Origin: Pantoea nemavictus
GTDB taxonomy: Bacteria; Pseudomonadota; Gammaproteobacteria; Enterobacterales; Enterobacteriaceae
Assembly: GCF_037479095.1 (NCBI RefSeq)
Contig: NZ_JBBGZW010000001.1
Span: 3,162,001 to 3,226,000, forward strand
Direction: 5' to 3'
Length of the DNA: 64,000 nucleotides
Part shown: one piece after another, positions 9,152 through 20,081 of the stretch
Position numbering within the stretch: the stretch's first letter is position 1
How the letters are laid out: every line of letters starts with the position of its first letter
Position numbers and translations under genes: made by a program
The notes under the pieces: model-generated
What the model saw: the letters and a program-made list of their open reading frames with translations, nothing else
What the model was told of the DNA's origin: nothing
Database searches by the model: none

Positions 9152-9387
9152 AATCAGTGTCGACTCACAGGTTAGGACATTATGTTGCAATCGGTCATGG
9201 TAGCCGACGAGGATTAATTAGCAAAATAATGAATGTGACTGCGGTAGCAGAAGCAGTCACCCCTCAAAGGTGATATACTTTTGCGCCTCGGATGCGGGGG
9301 CTCCTGAATCAACCCGCAATTATATGATTTTAACAGCTAAGTGCCGATGCTTTTAGCACTTATTTGCCCAAACGAACCCCTGTCGCC

Positions 9388-10836
9388 ATGAAGTTTATCA
9401 TCAAGCTGTTCCCAGAAATCACCATCAAAAGTCAGTCGGTGCGTCTGCGCTTTATCAAAATTCTTACCAGCAGCATTCGTAATATCCTGCGTACCGTCGA
9501 TGAAGACATCAAGGTCGTGCGCCATTGGGATCACGTTGAAGTGCGTTCCAAAAATGAGTCGCTGCGTGAAACCATCGTCACCGAACTGACGCGTATTCCC
9601 GGCATTCACCACGTGTTGGCGGTGGAAGATCGCGCCTATACCGACATGCACGATATCTTCGAGCAGACGCTGGTGCTTAATCGCGAGCGTCTGGAAGGCA
9701 AAAGCTTCTGTGTGCGCGTGAAGCGCCGCGGAACGCACAGCTTCAGCTCGCAGGATGTTGAACGCTACGTTGGCGGCGGTCTTAATCAGCACATCGCCAG
9801 CGCGCGGGTGCAGCTTAATCGTCCGGATGAAACGGTGAACCTGGAGATCGAAGACGATCGCCTGTTACTGATCACCGCACGTTATGAAGGTCTGGGCGGT
9901 TTCCCGATAGGGACGCAGGAAGATGTACTGTCGCTGATTTCCGGTGGTTTCGACTCCGGAGTTTCCAGCTACATGCTGATGCGTCGCGGTTGCCGTGTGC
10001 ATTACTGCTTCTTTAACCTTGGCGGTGCGGCACATGAGATTGGTGTACGTCAGGTCGCGCATTATCTCTGGCAGCGTTTTGGTCGTTCGCATCGCGTACG
10101 TTTTGTGGCGATCAACTTCGAGCCGGTAGTCGGTGAGATTCTGGAGAAGGTTGACGACGGCCAGATGGGCGTGGTGCTGAAGCGCATGATGGTGCGTGCG
10201 GCGTCAATGGTGGCAGAACGTTACGGCGTGCAAGCGCTGGTCACCGGCGAAGCGCTCGGTCAGGTGTCCAGCCAGACGCTGACCAACCTGCGTTTGATCG
10301 ATAATGCCTCTGATACGCTGATTTTGCGTCCGCTGATTTCACACGATAAAGAGCACATCATCGATGTGGCGCGTAAGATCGGCACCGAAGATTTTGCCCG
10401 CACCATGCCGGAATATTGCGGTGTGATTTCGAAAAGCCCGACCGTGAAGGCGGTGAAAGCGAAGATCGAAGCGGAAGAGCTGAATTTCGATTTCGAGATT
10501 CTGAATCGTGTCGTGCAGGAAGCCAGCAACGTCGATATCCGTGAAATCGCTGAACAGACCGAAGAAGAAGTGGTGGAAGTGGAAACCGTCGACTCCTTCA
10601 CCAGCAACGATGTGGTGCTGGATATTCGTTCGGCGGATGAGCAGGACGCGAAGCCGTTGGCACTTGAAGGCGTTGAGGTCAAACCTCTGGCGTTCTACAA
10701 ACTCAGCACCCAATTCGGCGATCTGGACCAGAGTAAAACCTGGCTGCTGTATTGCGATCGCGGTGTGATGAGTCGCCTGCAGGCGCTGTATCTGCATGAG
10801 CAGGGCTTCAAAAACGTGAAGGTTTATCGTCCTTAA
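9388..10836 (+). CDS. thiI: tRNA 4-thiouridine synthase / ThiS sulfurtransferase ThiI
   Basis: 482 residues, as in E. coli. Domains in order: NFLD and THUMP (about 1-165, [15 protein letters not shown]), a PP-loop ATPase (SGGFDSG near residue 187) with Cys in MPEYCGV, and a C-terminal rhodanese domain (about 400-482) with the persulfide Cys in [11 protein letters not shown]. ThiI adenylates U8 of tRNA and transfers sulfur from IscS, and supplies sulfur for the thiamine thiazole. The start at 9388 is set by conservation; the upstream ATG adds eight residues not seen in homologues. Confidence 0.96.
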   Translation: MKFIIKLFPEITIKSQSVRLRFIKILTSSIRNILRTVDEDIKVVRHWDHVEVRSKNESLRETIVTELTRIPGIHHVLAVEDRAYTDMHDIFEQTLVLNRERLEGKSFCVRVKRRGTHSFSSQDVERYVGGGLNQHIASARVQLNRPDETVNLEIEDDRLLLITARYEGLGGFPIGTQEDVLSLISGGFDSGVSSYMLMRRGCRVHYCFFNLGGAAHEIGVRQVAHYLWQRFGRSHRVRFVAINFEPVVGEILEKVDDGQMGVVLKRMMVRAASMVAERYGVQALVTGEALGQVSSQTLTNLRLIDNASDTLILRPLISHDKEHIIDVARKIGTEDFARTMPEYCGVISKSPTVKAVKAKIEAEELNFDFEILNRVVQEASNVDIREIAEQTEEEVVEVETVDSFTSNDVVLDIRSADEQDAKPLALEGVEVKPLAFYKLSTQFGDLDQSKTWLLYCDRGVMSRLQALYLHEQGFKNVKVYRP

Positions 10837-10841
10837 GCTCC

Positions 10842-10872
10842 AGGTGCGCATGAATGCGCACCTTACCGTTTT
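10842..10872 (+). terminator. Probable thiI terminator
   Basis: A perfect ten-base inverted repeat (AGGTGCGCAT, GA, ATGCGCACCT) six bases after thiI, with a T run (GTTTTTG) offset by about five bases. Confidence 0.6.
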
Positions 10873-10904
10873 TGTTGGGGCGTCTTGATGGCGACCCCAG
10901 TGAA

Positions 10905-11513
10905 TTAACGCTCTTCAAACTCCTGATAGTTATAAATCCCCGCCGCCAGCACCAGCTGCGCAGCGACTTCGCGCGCCTTCTCTTTATCCACCAGCAAATC
11001 AATCAGCTTCAAAGCAAAGTCCATCGCAGTGCCTGGTCCCTGGCTGGTCAGCAGATTTACGCGCGGGTCCCATACCACGCGACGCTCCATCCATTTGCTG
11101 TCTGGAATGGTGTCACGCAAGCCGGGAAAACCGGTCATATTGCCCACCGGGAACAGATCGTGCGGTACCAAAACGGTGCCCGGCGCGGCACAGATTGCCG
11201 CCACAATCTTGCCTGAAACATGGAACTGGCGCACGGTCTCGACCAGTAGCGGGCTGTCGCGGAAGGTTTCTGCGCCTTTTAAACCGCCAGGCAGCACAAT
11301 CGCGTCGTAATCATTGTCGGCGACCTCTACTAACGGCGCGTCCGCAAGCAGGCGCACGCCGCGCGAACAGACGATCTCGCGCGTGCCGTCACTCTCGACG
11401 CTGGCAGTGGTGACACTTATTCCGCCGCGCACCAGCAAATCGATAGTGGTGACCGCTTCGGTCTCCTCACTGCCATGTGCCAGGCAAACCAGAACCGATG
11501 CGTTCGCGCTCAT
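10905..11513 (-). CDS. yajL: DJ-1/PARK7-family protein deglycase YajL
   Basis: A 202-residue DJ-1 superfamily protein. The reactive cysteine is C108 in the nucleophile elbow AAICAAPG, and the acidic partner lies in GSEETEA near the N-terminus. E. coli YajL is reported as a protein and nucleotide deglycase and redox chaperone that repairs glyoxal-type damage. It overlaps the 3' end of panE by 47 bases, as in E. coli. The C-terminus extends about six residues (QEFEER) beyond that of the E. coli protein. Confidence 0.93.
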   Translation of the reverse strand: MSANASVLVCLAHGSEETEAVTTIDLLVRGGISVTTASVESDGTREIVCSRGVRLLADAPLVEVADNDYDAIVLPGGLKGAETFRDSPLLVETVRQFHVSGKIVAAICAAPGTVLVPHDLFPVGNMTGFPGLRDTIPDSKWMERRVVWDPRVNLLTSQGPGTAMDFALKLIDLLVDKEKAREVAAQLVLAAGIYNYQEFEER

Positions 11514-12387
11514 AGTGGGACTCCTTACGTTTAATCAGATCGTACAAACGGGTGTTCTCCGGCAGCGAAATACCCTGCGCGCGGGCGCGGCGCAACAGGT
11601 AGCCAGTGATGTAATCAATTTCGGTTAGACGCTGCGCCCGCACATCCTGCAGCATCGATGAGGTGTTGGCGGCGGTGCTATCAATCACGTCGTAAATAAT
11701 GCCGCGCAGATTATCCACCGCCATATGCTGGCCTTCGCGCTCCATCACCCAGGCGATCTCTTCACACAAAGTGGCGATTTGCTCTGGCCAGGCTCGCAAC
11801 GCGCCGTTCTGGCAGTCGTGCTCGACGGTTAGCGGATTGATCACGCAGTTGATCGCCAGCTTGCGCCAGCTGGCGGCGGCGATGTTGTCATGCCAGGCCA
11901 CATCCGGCAGCGCCTGATGCAGAATATCGGCGATATCGCTCAGGGCAGCGCTCTCGCGATTAGCCGGACCGATATGTGTCATACCCTGGGCGACATGCTT
12001 GATCACCGTGCCATCACGCATCGCGGCGTGGGTGGTGATACCGCGTAGCAGCGGCTGACGCACATCTTTTAGCTCATCCAGCGTGCCCATGCCATTGTGC
12101 AGTAGCAAAATGGGGGCATGCGCAGGCAGCACGCTTTGCAGGTTTTTCACCGCAGGCGAAACCTGTGGCGCTTTTAGTGTCACCAGTAACAGCTGGCTTT
12201 CGGCGAGGAACAGCGGATCGTTAGCAATAAATCTGTGATTGCTCACCTTGCCTTGGGGATCGATGACATTCGCTGAGCAGTAAGGCTGTGGCACACGCAG
12301 CCAACCCTGAACCTCATGTCCCTGACGGGCGAGCGCGGCGAGCCAAATTTGACCTAAGGCGCCACATCCCAACACGGTAATTTTCAT
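11467..12387 (-). CDS. panE: 2-dehydropantoate 2-reductase PanE
   Basis: A 306-residue ketopantoate reductase. The N-terminal Rossmann fold opens with [20 protein letters not shown] (GxGxxG), and the C-terminal helical domain carries the catalytic Lys in [15 protein letters not shown]. It reduces ketopantoate to pantoate with NADPH for pantothenate and coenzyme A synthesis. The downstream overlap with yajL (47 bases) suggests coupled expression. It is divergent from yajQ. Confidence 0.95.
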   Translation of the reverse strand: MKITVLGCGALGQIWLAALARQGHEVQGWLRVPQPYCSANVIDPQGKVSNHRFIANDPLFLAESQLLLVTLKAPQVSPAVKNLQSVLPAHAPILLLHNGMGTLDELKDVRQPLLRGITTHAAMRDGTVIKHVAQGMTHIGPANRESAALSDIADILHQALPDVAWHDNIAAASWRKLAINCVINPLTVEHDCQNGALRAWPEQIATLCEEIAWVMEREGQHMAVDNLRGIIYDVIDSTAANTSSMLQDVRAQRLTEIDYITGYLLRRARAQGISLPENTRLYDLIKRKESHYERERIGSGLPGTWQ

Positions 12388-12512
12388 TTTGCCTCCCGTG
12401 GGCGGGTTCCTGTTTTCACGATATGGGTAAGTATAGCTTTCCGCGTATCGTGTTTTATTAGCGCCACAAGACGCGTATTATGCATGTCACTTTAGTATCA
12501 GGAGAAGAAAAG

Positions 12513-13004
12513 ATGCCATCTTTCGATATCGTTTCCGAAGTCGAATTGTCGGAAGTGCGAAATGCCGTGGAGAATGCGAGCCGCGAGATCTCAACCCGTT
12601 TCGATTTCCGTAACGTGAGTGCAACCATTGAGCTCAACGAAAAGAGTGAGACCATCAAAATCAGCAGCGAATCTGATTTCCAGGTAAAACAGCTGGTGGA
12701 TATTCTGCGCGAAAAGCTGCTGAAGCGTGGCATTGAAGGCGCGGCAATTGAAGTGCCGGAAGAGATTGTGCACAGCGGTAAAAGCTGGTCGGTTGAAGCC
12801 AAGCTGAAAAAGGGTATCGAAAGCGATATCGCCAAAAAGCTGGTGAAACTGATCAAAGACAGCAAGCTGAAAGTACAGACGCAGATTCAGGGTGAAGAAC
12901 TGCGCGTAACCGGTAAGTCACGCGACGATCTACAGGGTGCGATGGCGCTGGTGCGCGGTGGTAACCTCGGCCAGCCTTTCCAGTTCAAAAACTTCCGCGA
13001 CTAA
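12513..13004 (+). CDS. yajQ: YajQ-family nucleotide-binding protein
   Basis: 163 residues, the standard YajQ length, with [12 protein letters not shown] at the start and [14 protein letters not shown] at the end. The fold is two RNA-recognition-motif-like domains. Family members bind cyclic di-GMP or nucleic acid; in E. coli the role is poorly defined. The start at 12513 follows AGGAGAAGAAAAG and matches the conserved N-terminus. The TAA stop overlaps the TAG stop of the convergent regulator gene by four bases (CTAA read both ways). Confidence 0.94.
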   Translation: MPSFDIVSEVELSEVRNAVENASREISTRFDFRNVSATIELNEKSETIKISSESDFQVKQLVDILREKLLKRGIEGAAIEVPEEIVHSGKSWSVEAKLKKGIESDIAKKLVKLIKDSKLKVQTQIQGEELRVTGKSRDDLQGAMALVRGGNLGQPFQFKNFRD

Positions 13005-14773
13005 TCGCGTTTGTCGCGCGCCGCACGACGATATAGCGTGCTGCGCGCGACGCCCAATGCCTGCGCCGTTTTACTGATATTGCCATTGAAGCGCTGCAGC
13101 GTTTCGCTAATTAAGCGTTCATCATGACTCTGCCGATCTTCCTGCATGGGTAGTGCTGCGCGGCGATATTCGGCAGGTAAATGCACTTCGGTCACTTCCT
13201 CACCTTCATCCGCCAGCGCCAGCAGCACGCGTAACAGGCTGCGTAATTGCCGCACATTACCGGGCCACGGCAGCTGTGCCAGCGCGGTCAGCAGCGCAGG
13301 CGAAAGCTGAATGTCACGTTCTGCGCCGCCCAGCTCGAGCCATAAACGGCAGATAAACCCTTCGATATCCGGCCAGTCGCGCAGCGGCGGAATGGTCATA
13401 GAAAATTCCTGCAGGCGATAGAGTAAATCTTCGCGGAATTCACCTTCTGCCACGCGCTGTGCCAAATCCCGGTGCGTGGCGCAGATCACGGCAAAATTTA
13501 CCGGCCAGCTGCGACTGGAACCGAGCGGCGCCACTTCTTTCTCCTGCAACACCCGTAGCAAGCGAGTTTGCAGCGCCAGCGGCATATCGCCGATCTCATC
13601 AAGGAACAGCACGCCGCCGTCCGCTTCGCGTATTTTGCCGATATAGCCACTCTTGTTGGCGCCGGTAAAGGCGCCGGGCTGGTAGCCAAACAGCTCGGAT
13701 TCAATCAGCGCTTCCGGGATTGCCGCGCAGTTAATCGCCACAAACTTGCCTTCACGCCAGCGGCTCTGCTGATGCAGTGCACGACTTACAAACTCTTTGC
13801 CGCTGCCGGTTTCGCCGTGAATGCAGAGTGACACCCCGGCGTTAAGCAGCCGCACCATCTTTTCGCCATCGCGATGCAGCGAGAAGGGCAGATCGCGGGT
13901 AGGTTCGCTCGGTGCGGCGAAATGGCTGCGCTGGGGCGCGCGCAGGCGGAAATAGTAGCGCTGGGTGGCGTAATCGAGCGGCATGGGAAGGGTATTGGCG
14001 TGTTGCTGCTGCTGCGGAAACAGCTGCTGGAAAGTCACGCTGCCGAGTTGATCGCTACTCAATGCCAGCTCGCGCATCGCCAGACGATTCGCGGCGGTCA
14101 ACACGTTATCTGAAAATACCAGCAGCAGCTCATCGCTGGTATCGATGCCTTGTGGCTGAAGGTGCAGGCTCATCAACCACTGCTGCGGATGCAGGCTCTG
14201 CTTCACCCACAAATACTCAATCTGTTTCGCTGCGGCTTTGACCCAGCTAAAGGTTTGCGGATGTGGGAAGTGCGCCGGACCGGAGATATCCAGCACGCCA
14301 GCAATCTGACCGTTCGGCATTTGCAACGGCATCGCCGCGCAGTACAGCCCTTGATTAAGCGTCAGGAAGTGCTGATGGCCGGCAATTTCGCAGCCGTCAT
14401 CAATCGCCAGCGCGGTGCCAATCGCATTGGTGCCACGCCCGCATTCACTCCACAAATTGCCGGGTGCTAGCGCATAACGCTGAGCTTTTTCCATCGAGGG
14501 CATATCGCCAAAGGTATTGAGTACCAAACCGGTGGCATCCGAGAGAATGACCACCGATTGCTTCTCAGCCAGTTTTTGCGCCAGCTGGTTAATCACCGGC
14601 TGGGCGAACTGCTGCAGTCCGGCATTGCTGGCGAGCAGGTCTGCCAGCTCACCCTGGCGAACACGAGGAAAATCGTCGGCGGTGCGATCGAGGCCATACA
14701 GCTGGCTACGGAACCAGGAGTCGCTTAACAGCGGATTGGCGGTAACGGCAGACGCGGATGAATTTCCCTGCAT
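13001..14773 (-). CDS. Sigma-54-dependent AcoR-type transcriptional activator
   Basis: 590 residues. From N to C: a GAF-type sensor domain (about 70-185), a PAS-like linker (about 195-280), an AAA+ domain with Walker A GETGSGKE (320-327), the sigma-54 contact loop GAFTGA (367-372) and Walker [12 protein letters not shown] (386-396), and a Fis-type helix-turn-helix ([27 protein letters not shown]). The layout matches AcoR-like activators of acetoin, alcohol and aldehyde catabolism. It is divergent from an aldehyde and an alcohol dehydrogenase gene with a -24/-12 promoter, so it probably controls them. The start at 14773 has GAGG upstream; the alternative 36 bases further has none. The effector cannot be told. 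Confidence 0.88.
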   Translation of the reverse strand: MQGNSSASAVTANPLLSDSWFRSQLYGLDRTADDFPRVRQGELADLLASNAGLQQFAQPVINQLAQKLAEKQSVVILSDATGLVLNTFGDMPSMEKAQRYALAPGNLWSECGRGTNAIGTALAIDDGCEIAGHQHFLTLNQGLYCAAMPLQMPNGQIAGVLDISGPAHFPHPQTFSWVKAAAKQIEYLWVKQSLHPQQWLMSLHLQPQGIDTSDELLLVFSDNVLTAANRLAMRELALSSDQLGSVTFQQLFPQQQQHANTLPMPLDYATQRYYFRLRAPQRSHFAAPSEPTRDLPFSLHRDGEKMVRLLNAGVSLCIHGETGSGKEFVSRALHQQSRWREGKFVAINCAAIPEALIESELFGYQPGAFTGANKSGYIGKIREADGGVLFLDEIGDMPLALQTRLLRVLQEKEVAPLGSSRSWPVNFAVICATHRDLAQRVAEGEFREDLLYRLQEFSMTIPPLRDWPDIEGFICRLWLELGGAERDIQLSPALLTALAQLPWPGNVRQLRSLLRVLLALADEGEEVTEVHLPAEYRRAALPMQEDRQSHDERLISETLQRFNGNISKTAQALGVARSTLYRRAARDKRD

Positions 14774-14831
14774 TGATGACCTCGTACCTAAGCGGAAGTG
14801 TTGCGGCATTGTAGCGGCTTGGTTTCCGTAC

Positions 14832-14848
14832 TGTTGCGATACGCAACA
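14832..14848. promoter_or_regulatory. Palindromic upstream activator site for the sigma-54 regulator
   Basis: TGTTGCG-ATA-CGCAACA, a perfect inverted repeat 108 bases before the -24 element, is placed as expected for an enhancer bound by the adjacent activator. A lone half site TGTTGCG lies at 14799-14805. The binding assignment is inference. Confidence 0.65.
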
Positions 14849-14955
14849 CAGATGACGATTTTTTCTCCATCTGCTCGCGCAGAAAGTGGAAGTGTGATTT
14901 GTTAATTTTCTGATTTATTTGGTTATTTATGCATTTTTTGTTGGGTTGGTAAAAC

Positions 14956-14971
14956 TGGCACGCGCGCTGCA
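14956..14971 (+). promoter_or_regulatory. Sigma-54 (-24/-12) promoter of the aldehyde/alcohol dehydrogenase operon
   Basis: TGGCACG-CGCG-CTGCA matches the sigma-54 consensus TGGCACG-N4-TTGCW with one mismatch. The invariant GG and GC are ten bases apart. The expected transcription start is near 14982, about 80 bases before the dehydrogenase start codon. Confidence 0.9.
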
Positions 14972-15062
14972 ATAGCTTATCCAGCAGCGTGTTATTCAAT
15001 GAAGTCATACAACGTTGCCGCTGTCCGTTCAGATTATCTGACCCTACATTAAGGAGTTTGCG

Positions 15063-16583
15063 ATGCGTTATGCACATCCCGGCACGCCCGGCGCTTTGGT
15101 TTCATTTCAGGCGACCTACGGCAACTACATTGCGGGCAAATTCGTCGAGCCGCTCAGCGGCCAATACTTCACCAATACTTCACCGGTAAATGGCAGCGAT
15201 ATTGCGCAATTCCCACGTTCAGACGCGCGGGATATCGATTTAGCACTGGACGCTGCTCATCAGGCCGCTGACGCCTGGGGGAAAACCAGTGTGCAGCAGC
15301 GTGCCAATATCCTGCTGCAGGTAGCGGATCGCATCGAGGCGAATCTCGAGAAACTGGCGGTGGCGGAGAGTTGGGATAACGGTAAGCCGATCCGTGAAAC
15401 ACTGAATGCCGATCTACCGCTGGCGGTGGATCACTTCCGCTACTTCGCCGGTTGTCTGCGCGCGCAAGAGGGCAGCACCGCGGAGATCGATGAAACTACC
15501 GTGGCCTATCACTTCCATGAACCGCTCGGCGTGGTAGGGCAAATCATCCCATGGAACTTCCCGCTGTTGATGGCAGCGTGGAAACTGGCACCGGCATTAG
15601 CGGCAGGTAACTGCGTGGTGTTGAAACCTGCCGAGCAGACGCCGCTGGGGATTACGCTGCTGATGGAAGTGATTGGCGATCTGTTCCCGGCGGGCGTGCT
15701 GAATGTGGTGCAGGGATTTGGCCGTGAAGCGGGGGAAGCGCTGGCGACCAGCAAGCGCATCGCCAAAATCGCCTTCACCGGTTCAACTCCGGTTGGGCGT
15801 CACATCATGGCCTGTGCCGCTGAAAATATCATTCCCTGCACCGTGGAGCTGGGTGGCAAGTCGCCGAACATCTACTTCGCTGATGTGATGGACGGTGAGG
15901 ACGAGTTTATAGAAAAAGCGGTAGAAGGCTTAGTACTCGGCTTCTTCAATCAGGGTGAAGTTTGTACCTGTCCTTCGCGCGCGCTGATCCATGAATCGAT
16001 CTATCAAGCCTTTATGGATCGCGTAATGGCGAAGGTGGCAAATATCCGCCGTGGCGATCCGCTCGATACTGACACTATGATCGGCGCGCAGGCCTCGCGT
16101 CAGCAATTCGACAAAATCCTGTCATATATCAACATCGCACGTGACGAAGGCGGACAAATTCTGACCGGTGGCGAACGCGCGAGCGTGGCCGCTGAGCTGA
16201 ATGATGGATTCTACATTCAGCCGACCTTAATCAAAGGAACTAACCAGATGCGCTGTTTCCAGGAGGAGATTTTTGGGCCGGTGATTGGCGTTACCACCTT
16301 TAAGGATGAGGCTGAAGCGCTGGCGATTGCCAACGAAACGCAGTTTGGTCTTGGGGCTGGCGTGTGGACGCGTGATACCAATCTGGCGTATCGCATGGGA
16401 CGCGGCATTAAAGCGGGGCGCGTCTGGACCAACTGCTATCACATCTATCCCGCTCATGCGGCATTCGGCGGCTATAAGCAATCGGGTGTTGGCCGTGAGA
16501 CGCACAAAATGGCGCTGAGCGCTTATCAACAAACCAAAAATCTGCTGGTCAGCTATGGCACCGCGCCGTTAGGCCTGTTCTGA
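15063..16583 (+). CDS. NAD(P)-dependent aldehyde dehydrogenase (AldB/ExaC/AcoD type)
   Basis: A 506-residue ALDH-superfamily enzyme that oxidises an aldehyde, probably acetaldehyde, to the acid. It has [21 protein letters not shown], the general base E262 in VELGGKSP, and the catalytic C301 in FNQGEVCTC, with the EIFGPVI and [11 protein letters not shown] motifs near the C-terminus. Length and motifs match ExaC-type acetaldehyde dehydrogenases (506 residues). It is first in an operon with a zinc alcohol dehydrogenase behind a sigma-54 promoter. AAGGAG precedes the start. The exact substrate is inferred. Confidence 0.9.
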   Translation: MRYAHPGTPGALVSFQATYGNYIAGKFVEPLSGQYFTNTSPVNGSDIAQFPRSDARDIDLALDAAHQAADAWGKTSVQQRANILLQVADRIEANLEKLAVAESWDNGKPIRETLNADLPLAVDHFRYFAGCLRAQEGSTAEIDETTVAYHFHEPLGVVGQIIPWNFPLLMAAWKLAPALAAGNCVVLKPAEQTPLGITLLMEVIGDLFPAGVLNVVQGFGREAGEALATSKRIAKIAFTGSTPVGRHIMACAAENIIPCTVELGGKSPNIYFADVMDGEDEFIEKAVEGLVLGFFNQGEVCTCPSRALIHESIYQAFMDRVMAKVANIRRGDPLDTDTMIGAQASRQQFDKILSYINIARDEGGQILTGGERASVAAELNDGFYIQPTLIKGTNQMRCFQEEIFGPVIGVTTFKDEAEALAIANETQFGLGAGVWTRDTNLAYRMGRGIKAGRVWTNCYHIYPAHAAFGGYKQSGVGRETHKMALSAYQQTKNLLVSYGTAPLGLF

Positions 16584-16613
16584 GTCCGCATCCGATCAAA
16601 TGGAGAGTGAAAG

Positions 16614-17654
16614 ATGAATATGCAAATCAAAACCACCATGAAAGCCGCCGTGGTGAAGTCTTTTGGTGAACCGTTAGTGATTGAGCAGGTACCGGTGCCG
16701 CAGGTGGGACCGGGGCAGATTTTGGTGAAGATCGCCGCCACCGGCGTGTGTCACACCGATTTACACGCCGCGGAAGGCGACTGGCCGATCAAGCCGAATC
16801 CGCCGTTTATTCCGGGTCATGAAGGTGTCGGCCAGGTTGTGGCGCTGGGCGCAGGCGTTAAACATTTGAAACTGGGCGATCGCGTGGGCGTGCCGTGGCT
16901 CTATTCGGCCTGCGGTCACTGCGAGCATTGCCTTGATAGCTGGGAAACGCTGTGTTTGTCGCAGCAAAACGCCGGCTACTCGGTAAACGGCAGTTTCGCC
17001 GAGTATTGCCTCGCTGATGCTAACTACGTCGGCATCATTCCGGATAACGTTGATTACAATGAAATCGCACCGATTCTCTGCGCGGGCGTCACCGTCTACA
17101 AAGGGCTGAAGATGACCGACACCAAACCCGGTGATTGGGTGGTGATTTCGGGCATCGGCGGCCTGGGTCACATGGCGGTGCAATATGCGGTAGCGATGGG
17201 ATTGAACGTGGCGGCTGTAGATATTGATGATGAGAAGCTGGAATTTGCTAAACGCTTAGGTGCCAGCGTGGTGGCTAATGCGAAAAATGTCGATCCGACC
17301 AAAGTGTTTCAGGAGAGCTTCGGTGGCGCGCATGGCGTGCTGGTGACGGCGGTTTCACCGAAAGCCTTCGAGCAGGCGATTGGCACGCTGCGTCGTGGCG
17401 GTACCATGGTGCTGAACGGTTTGCCGCCGGGAAAATTTGATTTGTCGATCTTCAATATGGTGCTGGATGGCATCACGGTGCGCGGTTCCATCGTCGGGAC
17501 GCGTAAAGATCTGCAGGAGGCATTGGATTTCGCCGGTCGTCATAAAGTGAAAGCCACCGTGGCGGTGGAACCGCTAACCAACATCAACGATATTTTCGCG
17601 CGCATGCACGCCGGCAAGATTGAAGGGCGTATCGTGGTGGATTTGTCGCTGTAA
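16614..17654 (+). CDS. Zinc-dependent alcohol dehydrogenase (AdhP/AdhA type)
   Basis: 346 residues, medium-chain dehydrogenase family. Catalytic zinc ligands are C46 (GVCHTDLH), H69 (PGHEGVGQ) and a Cys near residue 156 ([11 protein letters not shown]). Structural zinc ligands are C100, C103, C106 and C114 (CGHCEHC...C). The NAD-binding motif is [13 protein letters not shown]. Similarity is strongest to ethanol-active AdhP/AdhA enzymes. It lies 30 bases after the aldehyde dehydrogenase gene, so alcohol to aldehyde to acid would be one inducible pathway. The start follows GGAGAGTGAAAG. Confidence 0.9.
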   Translation: MNMQIKTTMKAAVVKSFGEPLVIEQVPVPQVGPGQILVKIAATGVCHTDLHAAEGDWPIKPNPPFIPGHEGVGQVVALGAGVKHLKLGDRVGVPWLYSACGHCEHCLDSWETLCLSQQNAGYSVNGSFAEYCLADANYVGIIPDNVDYNEIAPILCAGVTVYKGLKMTDTKPGDWVVISGIGGLGHMAVQYAVAMGLNVAAVDIDDEKLEFAKRLGASVVANAKNVDPTKVFQESFGGAHGVLVTAVSPKAFEQAIGTLRRGGTMVLNGLPPGKFDLSIFNMVLDGITVRGSIVGTRKDLQEALDFAGRHKVKATVAVEPLTNINDIFARMHAGKIEGRIVVDLSL

Positions 17655-17681
17655 GAAAAAGCCCGACACGGAGGTCGGGCT
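17653..17681 (-). terminator. Terminator after yajR
   Basis: An AGCCCGAC...GTCGGGCT hairpin that, read on the minus strand, is followed by a TTTTTCTT run, seven bases beyond the yajR stop. The opposite orientation lacks a good T run, so it may end the dehydrogenase operon only weakly. Confidence 0.75.
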
Positions 17682-17687
17682 GATGAT

Positions 17688-19052
17688 TTAGCAGCTGGCG
17701 AGCAGCGCTTCGAGTTCTACGCGGCTCGTCACTTTGCTGTCTATTTTGATATAAGCACTTTTCTCTTCCGGCACGATAAACACTGACGCCACGCCGGGTT
17801 GTGCTTTCAAACGTTTCTCAAGGTTTGGCACTGCCAGCACCGCATCGCTGAGCATGATACGCAGGCTGCTGACGTAAGGCGGTTCCTGCATCGACATCGC
17901 CACAAATAGCCACGCTGCCGCGACAATGGCGCCAACCAGGAATACGGTTTGTGCATCAACATGACCAAAGATCCAGCCGCCCATGCTGCCGCCAATCGCC
18001 ACGCCAATGAACTGGCTGGTGGAGTAAATGCCCATCGCGGTGCCTTTGTAGCCTGGCGGCGACTCTTTGCTGATCAGGGAAGGCAGAATGGCTTCCATCA
18101 GGTTGAAGGCGAGGAAGAACAGCTGCACGCCAATCACCAGCGTCCAGAAGTGACCTGCCGCGCCCCACAGCACGATTTCCGCAACGATGATCGTCGCCAC
18201 ACAGCCAACGAACACGCGCTTCATGCGGCGTTTAACTTCGGCATAGATGATGAAGGGCACCACGGCAACAAACGCGACTAACATGGTGACCAGATAGACT
18301 TTCCAATGTTCTGCTGCTGGCAATCCAGCCTGTTCAAACTGGCCTGGCAGCGCCACGAAACTCGACATCAGCAGAATATGCAGACAGAGAATGCCGATAT
18401 TCAATTTTAATAATCTTGGGTTGGCCAGCACCGTGCGGATGCTGCCTTTTACCATGCCCGATTCACGATTGAGCACGTGGTTTGGTGCATTCGGCACCAC
18501 TAACAGGGTGATGACGATGCCAAGCGTCGCGAGGATAGCAATCATCCAGAACAGCGCGTGCAAGCCCAGCGCATGCGTCACGATGGGACCGACCACCATC
18601 GCAATGGCAAAGGTGACGCCGAAGCTGATGCCAATAAATGCCATGGCTTTCGTACGGTTCTGTTCGCGGGTTAAGTCCGACAGCAATGCCATCACCGCTG
18701 CAGCGATCGCGCCAGAGCCCTGTAATGCACGGCCCAAGATCACGCCCCATATGGAGTCGGATGTTGCGGCAATGATGCTGCCGAAGACAAACAGCATCAG
18801 TCCGCCGACGATCAACGGCTTACGGCCGACACGATCGGAGAGCAGACCGAAAGGAATCTGGAAGATGGCTTGCGCCAAACCATAGATGCCGATTGCGAGA
18901 CCAATCAGCGTTTCACTGGCGCCCTGTAACGCCATGCCGTACGTGGTGAGTACCGGCAAGACCATAAACATTCCCAGCATGCGCAGGGAAAAAACCGTAC
19001 CTAAACCCCATGTAGCGCGAAGCTCTACTGGCGTCATTTTATTGTCGTTCAT
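17688..19052 (-). CDS. yajR: Major facilitator superfamily transporter YajR
   Basis: 454 residues. Twelve transmembrane helices are followed by a soluble C-terminal domain (about residues 385-454, beginning YVSSLRIMLSDAVLAV) that corresponds to the ferredoxin-like YAM domain of E. coli YajR. The MFS motif A appears as GLLSDRVGRKP. It is a proton-driven drug/H+ antiporter-type protein; the physiological substrate is unknown. Its position directly downstream of cyoE is conserved with E. coli, and the cyo terminator separates them. Confidence 0.93.
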   Translation of the reverse strand: MNDNKMTPVELRATWGLGTVFSLRMLGMFMVLPVLTTYGMALQGASETLIGLAIGIYGLAQAIFQIPFGLLSDRVGRKPLIVGGLMLFVFGSIIAATSDSIWGVILGRALQGSGAIAAAVMALLSDLTREQNRTKAMAFIGISFGVTFAIAMVVGPIVTHALGLHALFWMIAILATLGIVITLLVVPNAPNHVLNRESGMVKGSIRTVLANPRLLKLNIGILCLHILLMSSFVALPGQFEQAGLPAAEHWKVYLVTMLVAFVAVVPFIIYAEVKRRMKRVFVGCVATIIVAEIVLWGAAGHFWTLVIGVQLFFLAFNLMEAILPSLISKESPPGYKGTAMGIYSTSQFIGVAIGGSMGGWIFGHVDAQTVFLVGAIVAAAWLFVAMSMQEPPYVSSLRIMLSDAVLAVPNLEKRLKAQPGVASVFIVPEEKSAYIKIDSKVTSRVELEALLASC

Positions 19053-19130
19053 GTTTACCTCAAAATTATACTGCGCCCATTTTAGGCAGCAGGGCAGGGC
19101 GGGTAAAACATTTGTTCTTAAGCAGTGGTA

Positions 19131-19165
19131 ACAAAAAGAAAGGGCGCGAAATTCGCGCCCTTTCT
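19131..19165 (-). terminator. Terminator of the cyo operon
   Basis: A perfect 14-base inverted repeat (AGAAAGGGCGCGAA / TTCGCGCCCTTTCT) around a single central base, followed on the minus strand by TTTTTGTT. Confidence 0.9.
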
Positions 19166-19182
19166 GGTTTTGCGGAGCTGAA

Positions 19183-20070
19183 TTACCAGACGTAAGTCAG
19201 CAAGTCTTTCGACGCCGGCGTCATGAAATCAACTGACATCATCACGCTGAGGGCAGTGATAGCGATAATCGAGAACACAAACAGTTTACGCGCCCAAACT
19301 TTATCGTTTGAGGTTTTGTAACCTGAAAGCGCCATCCCGAGCCACCACACGCTAACGGCCGCGGCCACCACCAGATATTTGTAGCCCGCGTAACCGCCAA
19401 GGGTCAGCATCAGCGTGGCAATCATGAACGCCAGGATATACAGCGTAATATGATTTTTCGCCACCGAGATGCCTTTCACTACCGGTAGAACCGGAATGTT
19501 GGCAGCCTGGTAATCTTTAAAGCGGAAGATGGCAATCGCATAGGAGTGCGGCATCTGCCACAGGCTAAAGATAGCCAGTAAAATCAACGCGCCAGCGTCA
19601 AACTGGTTGGTCACTGCGCAGTAGCCAATCACCGGCGGCGCAGCGCCAGAGAGACTACCAATCAGCGTGCCGTAGACAGAGTTACGCTTCATATAGAGGC
19701 TGTAAACGCCTACGTAGACCACGAAGCCCATCACCGCCAGCCACATGGCCAGCGGGTTAGCGCCGAAATACAGCAACGCAAAGCCAGCAATACCCAATGC
19801 GGTTGCATAAACCAGGCTTACTTTCGCCGAGATCAGGCCTTTGACCAGAACACGGTTCCGCGTTCTCTCCATTTTGATGTCGATATCGCGGTCAATCACA
19901 TTGTTGAATACACAACCTGATGCGACGACCAGCGACACGCCAACCAGCGAGGCGAGAAACAGGGTGTAATCAATGCTGCCTTTCGAAGCCAGCAGGAATC
20001 CACCGATCACAGAAATTAAATTGCCGAAAATAATTCCTGGTTTTGTTACTTGCAGGTATTGCTTAATCAT
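19183..20070 (-). CDS. cyoE: Protoheme IX farnesyltransferase CyoE (heme O synthase)
   Basis: A 295-residue UbiA-family membrane prenyltransferase with several transmembrane helices. The Asp-rich motifs are [15 protein letters not shown] and the segment following DYQAANIP. It transfers a farnesyl group to heme B to make heme O for the bo3 oxidase. The start at 20070 ([12 protein letters not shown]) is the conserved one; a much longer in-frame extension upstream overlaps cyoD and is not conserved. It is the last gene of cyoABCDE, eleven bases after cyoD. Confidence 0.95.
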   Translation of the reverse strand: MIKQYLQVTKPGIIFGNLISVIGGFLLASKGSIDYTLFLASLVGVSLVVASGCVFNNVIDRDIDIKMERTRNRVLVKGLISAKVSLVYATALGIAGFALLYFGANPLAMWLAVMGFVVYVGVYSLYMKRNSVYGTLIGSLSGAAPPVIGYCAVTNQFDAGALILLAIFSLWQMPHSYAIAIFRFKDYQAANIPVLPVVKGISVAKNHITLYILAFMIATLMLTLGGYAGYKYLVVAAAVSVWWLGMALSGYKTSNDKVWARKLFVFSIIAITALSVMMSVDFMTPASKDLLTYVW

Positions 20071-20081
20071 TACACGACTCT

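Noticed and set aside
14706-15077. A 123-codon frame on the minus strand across the sigma-54 intergenic region
   Set aside because: It overlaps the regulator start, the activator site and the -24/-12 promoter, and its composition is not protein-like.
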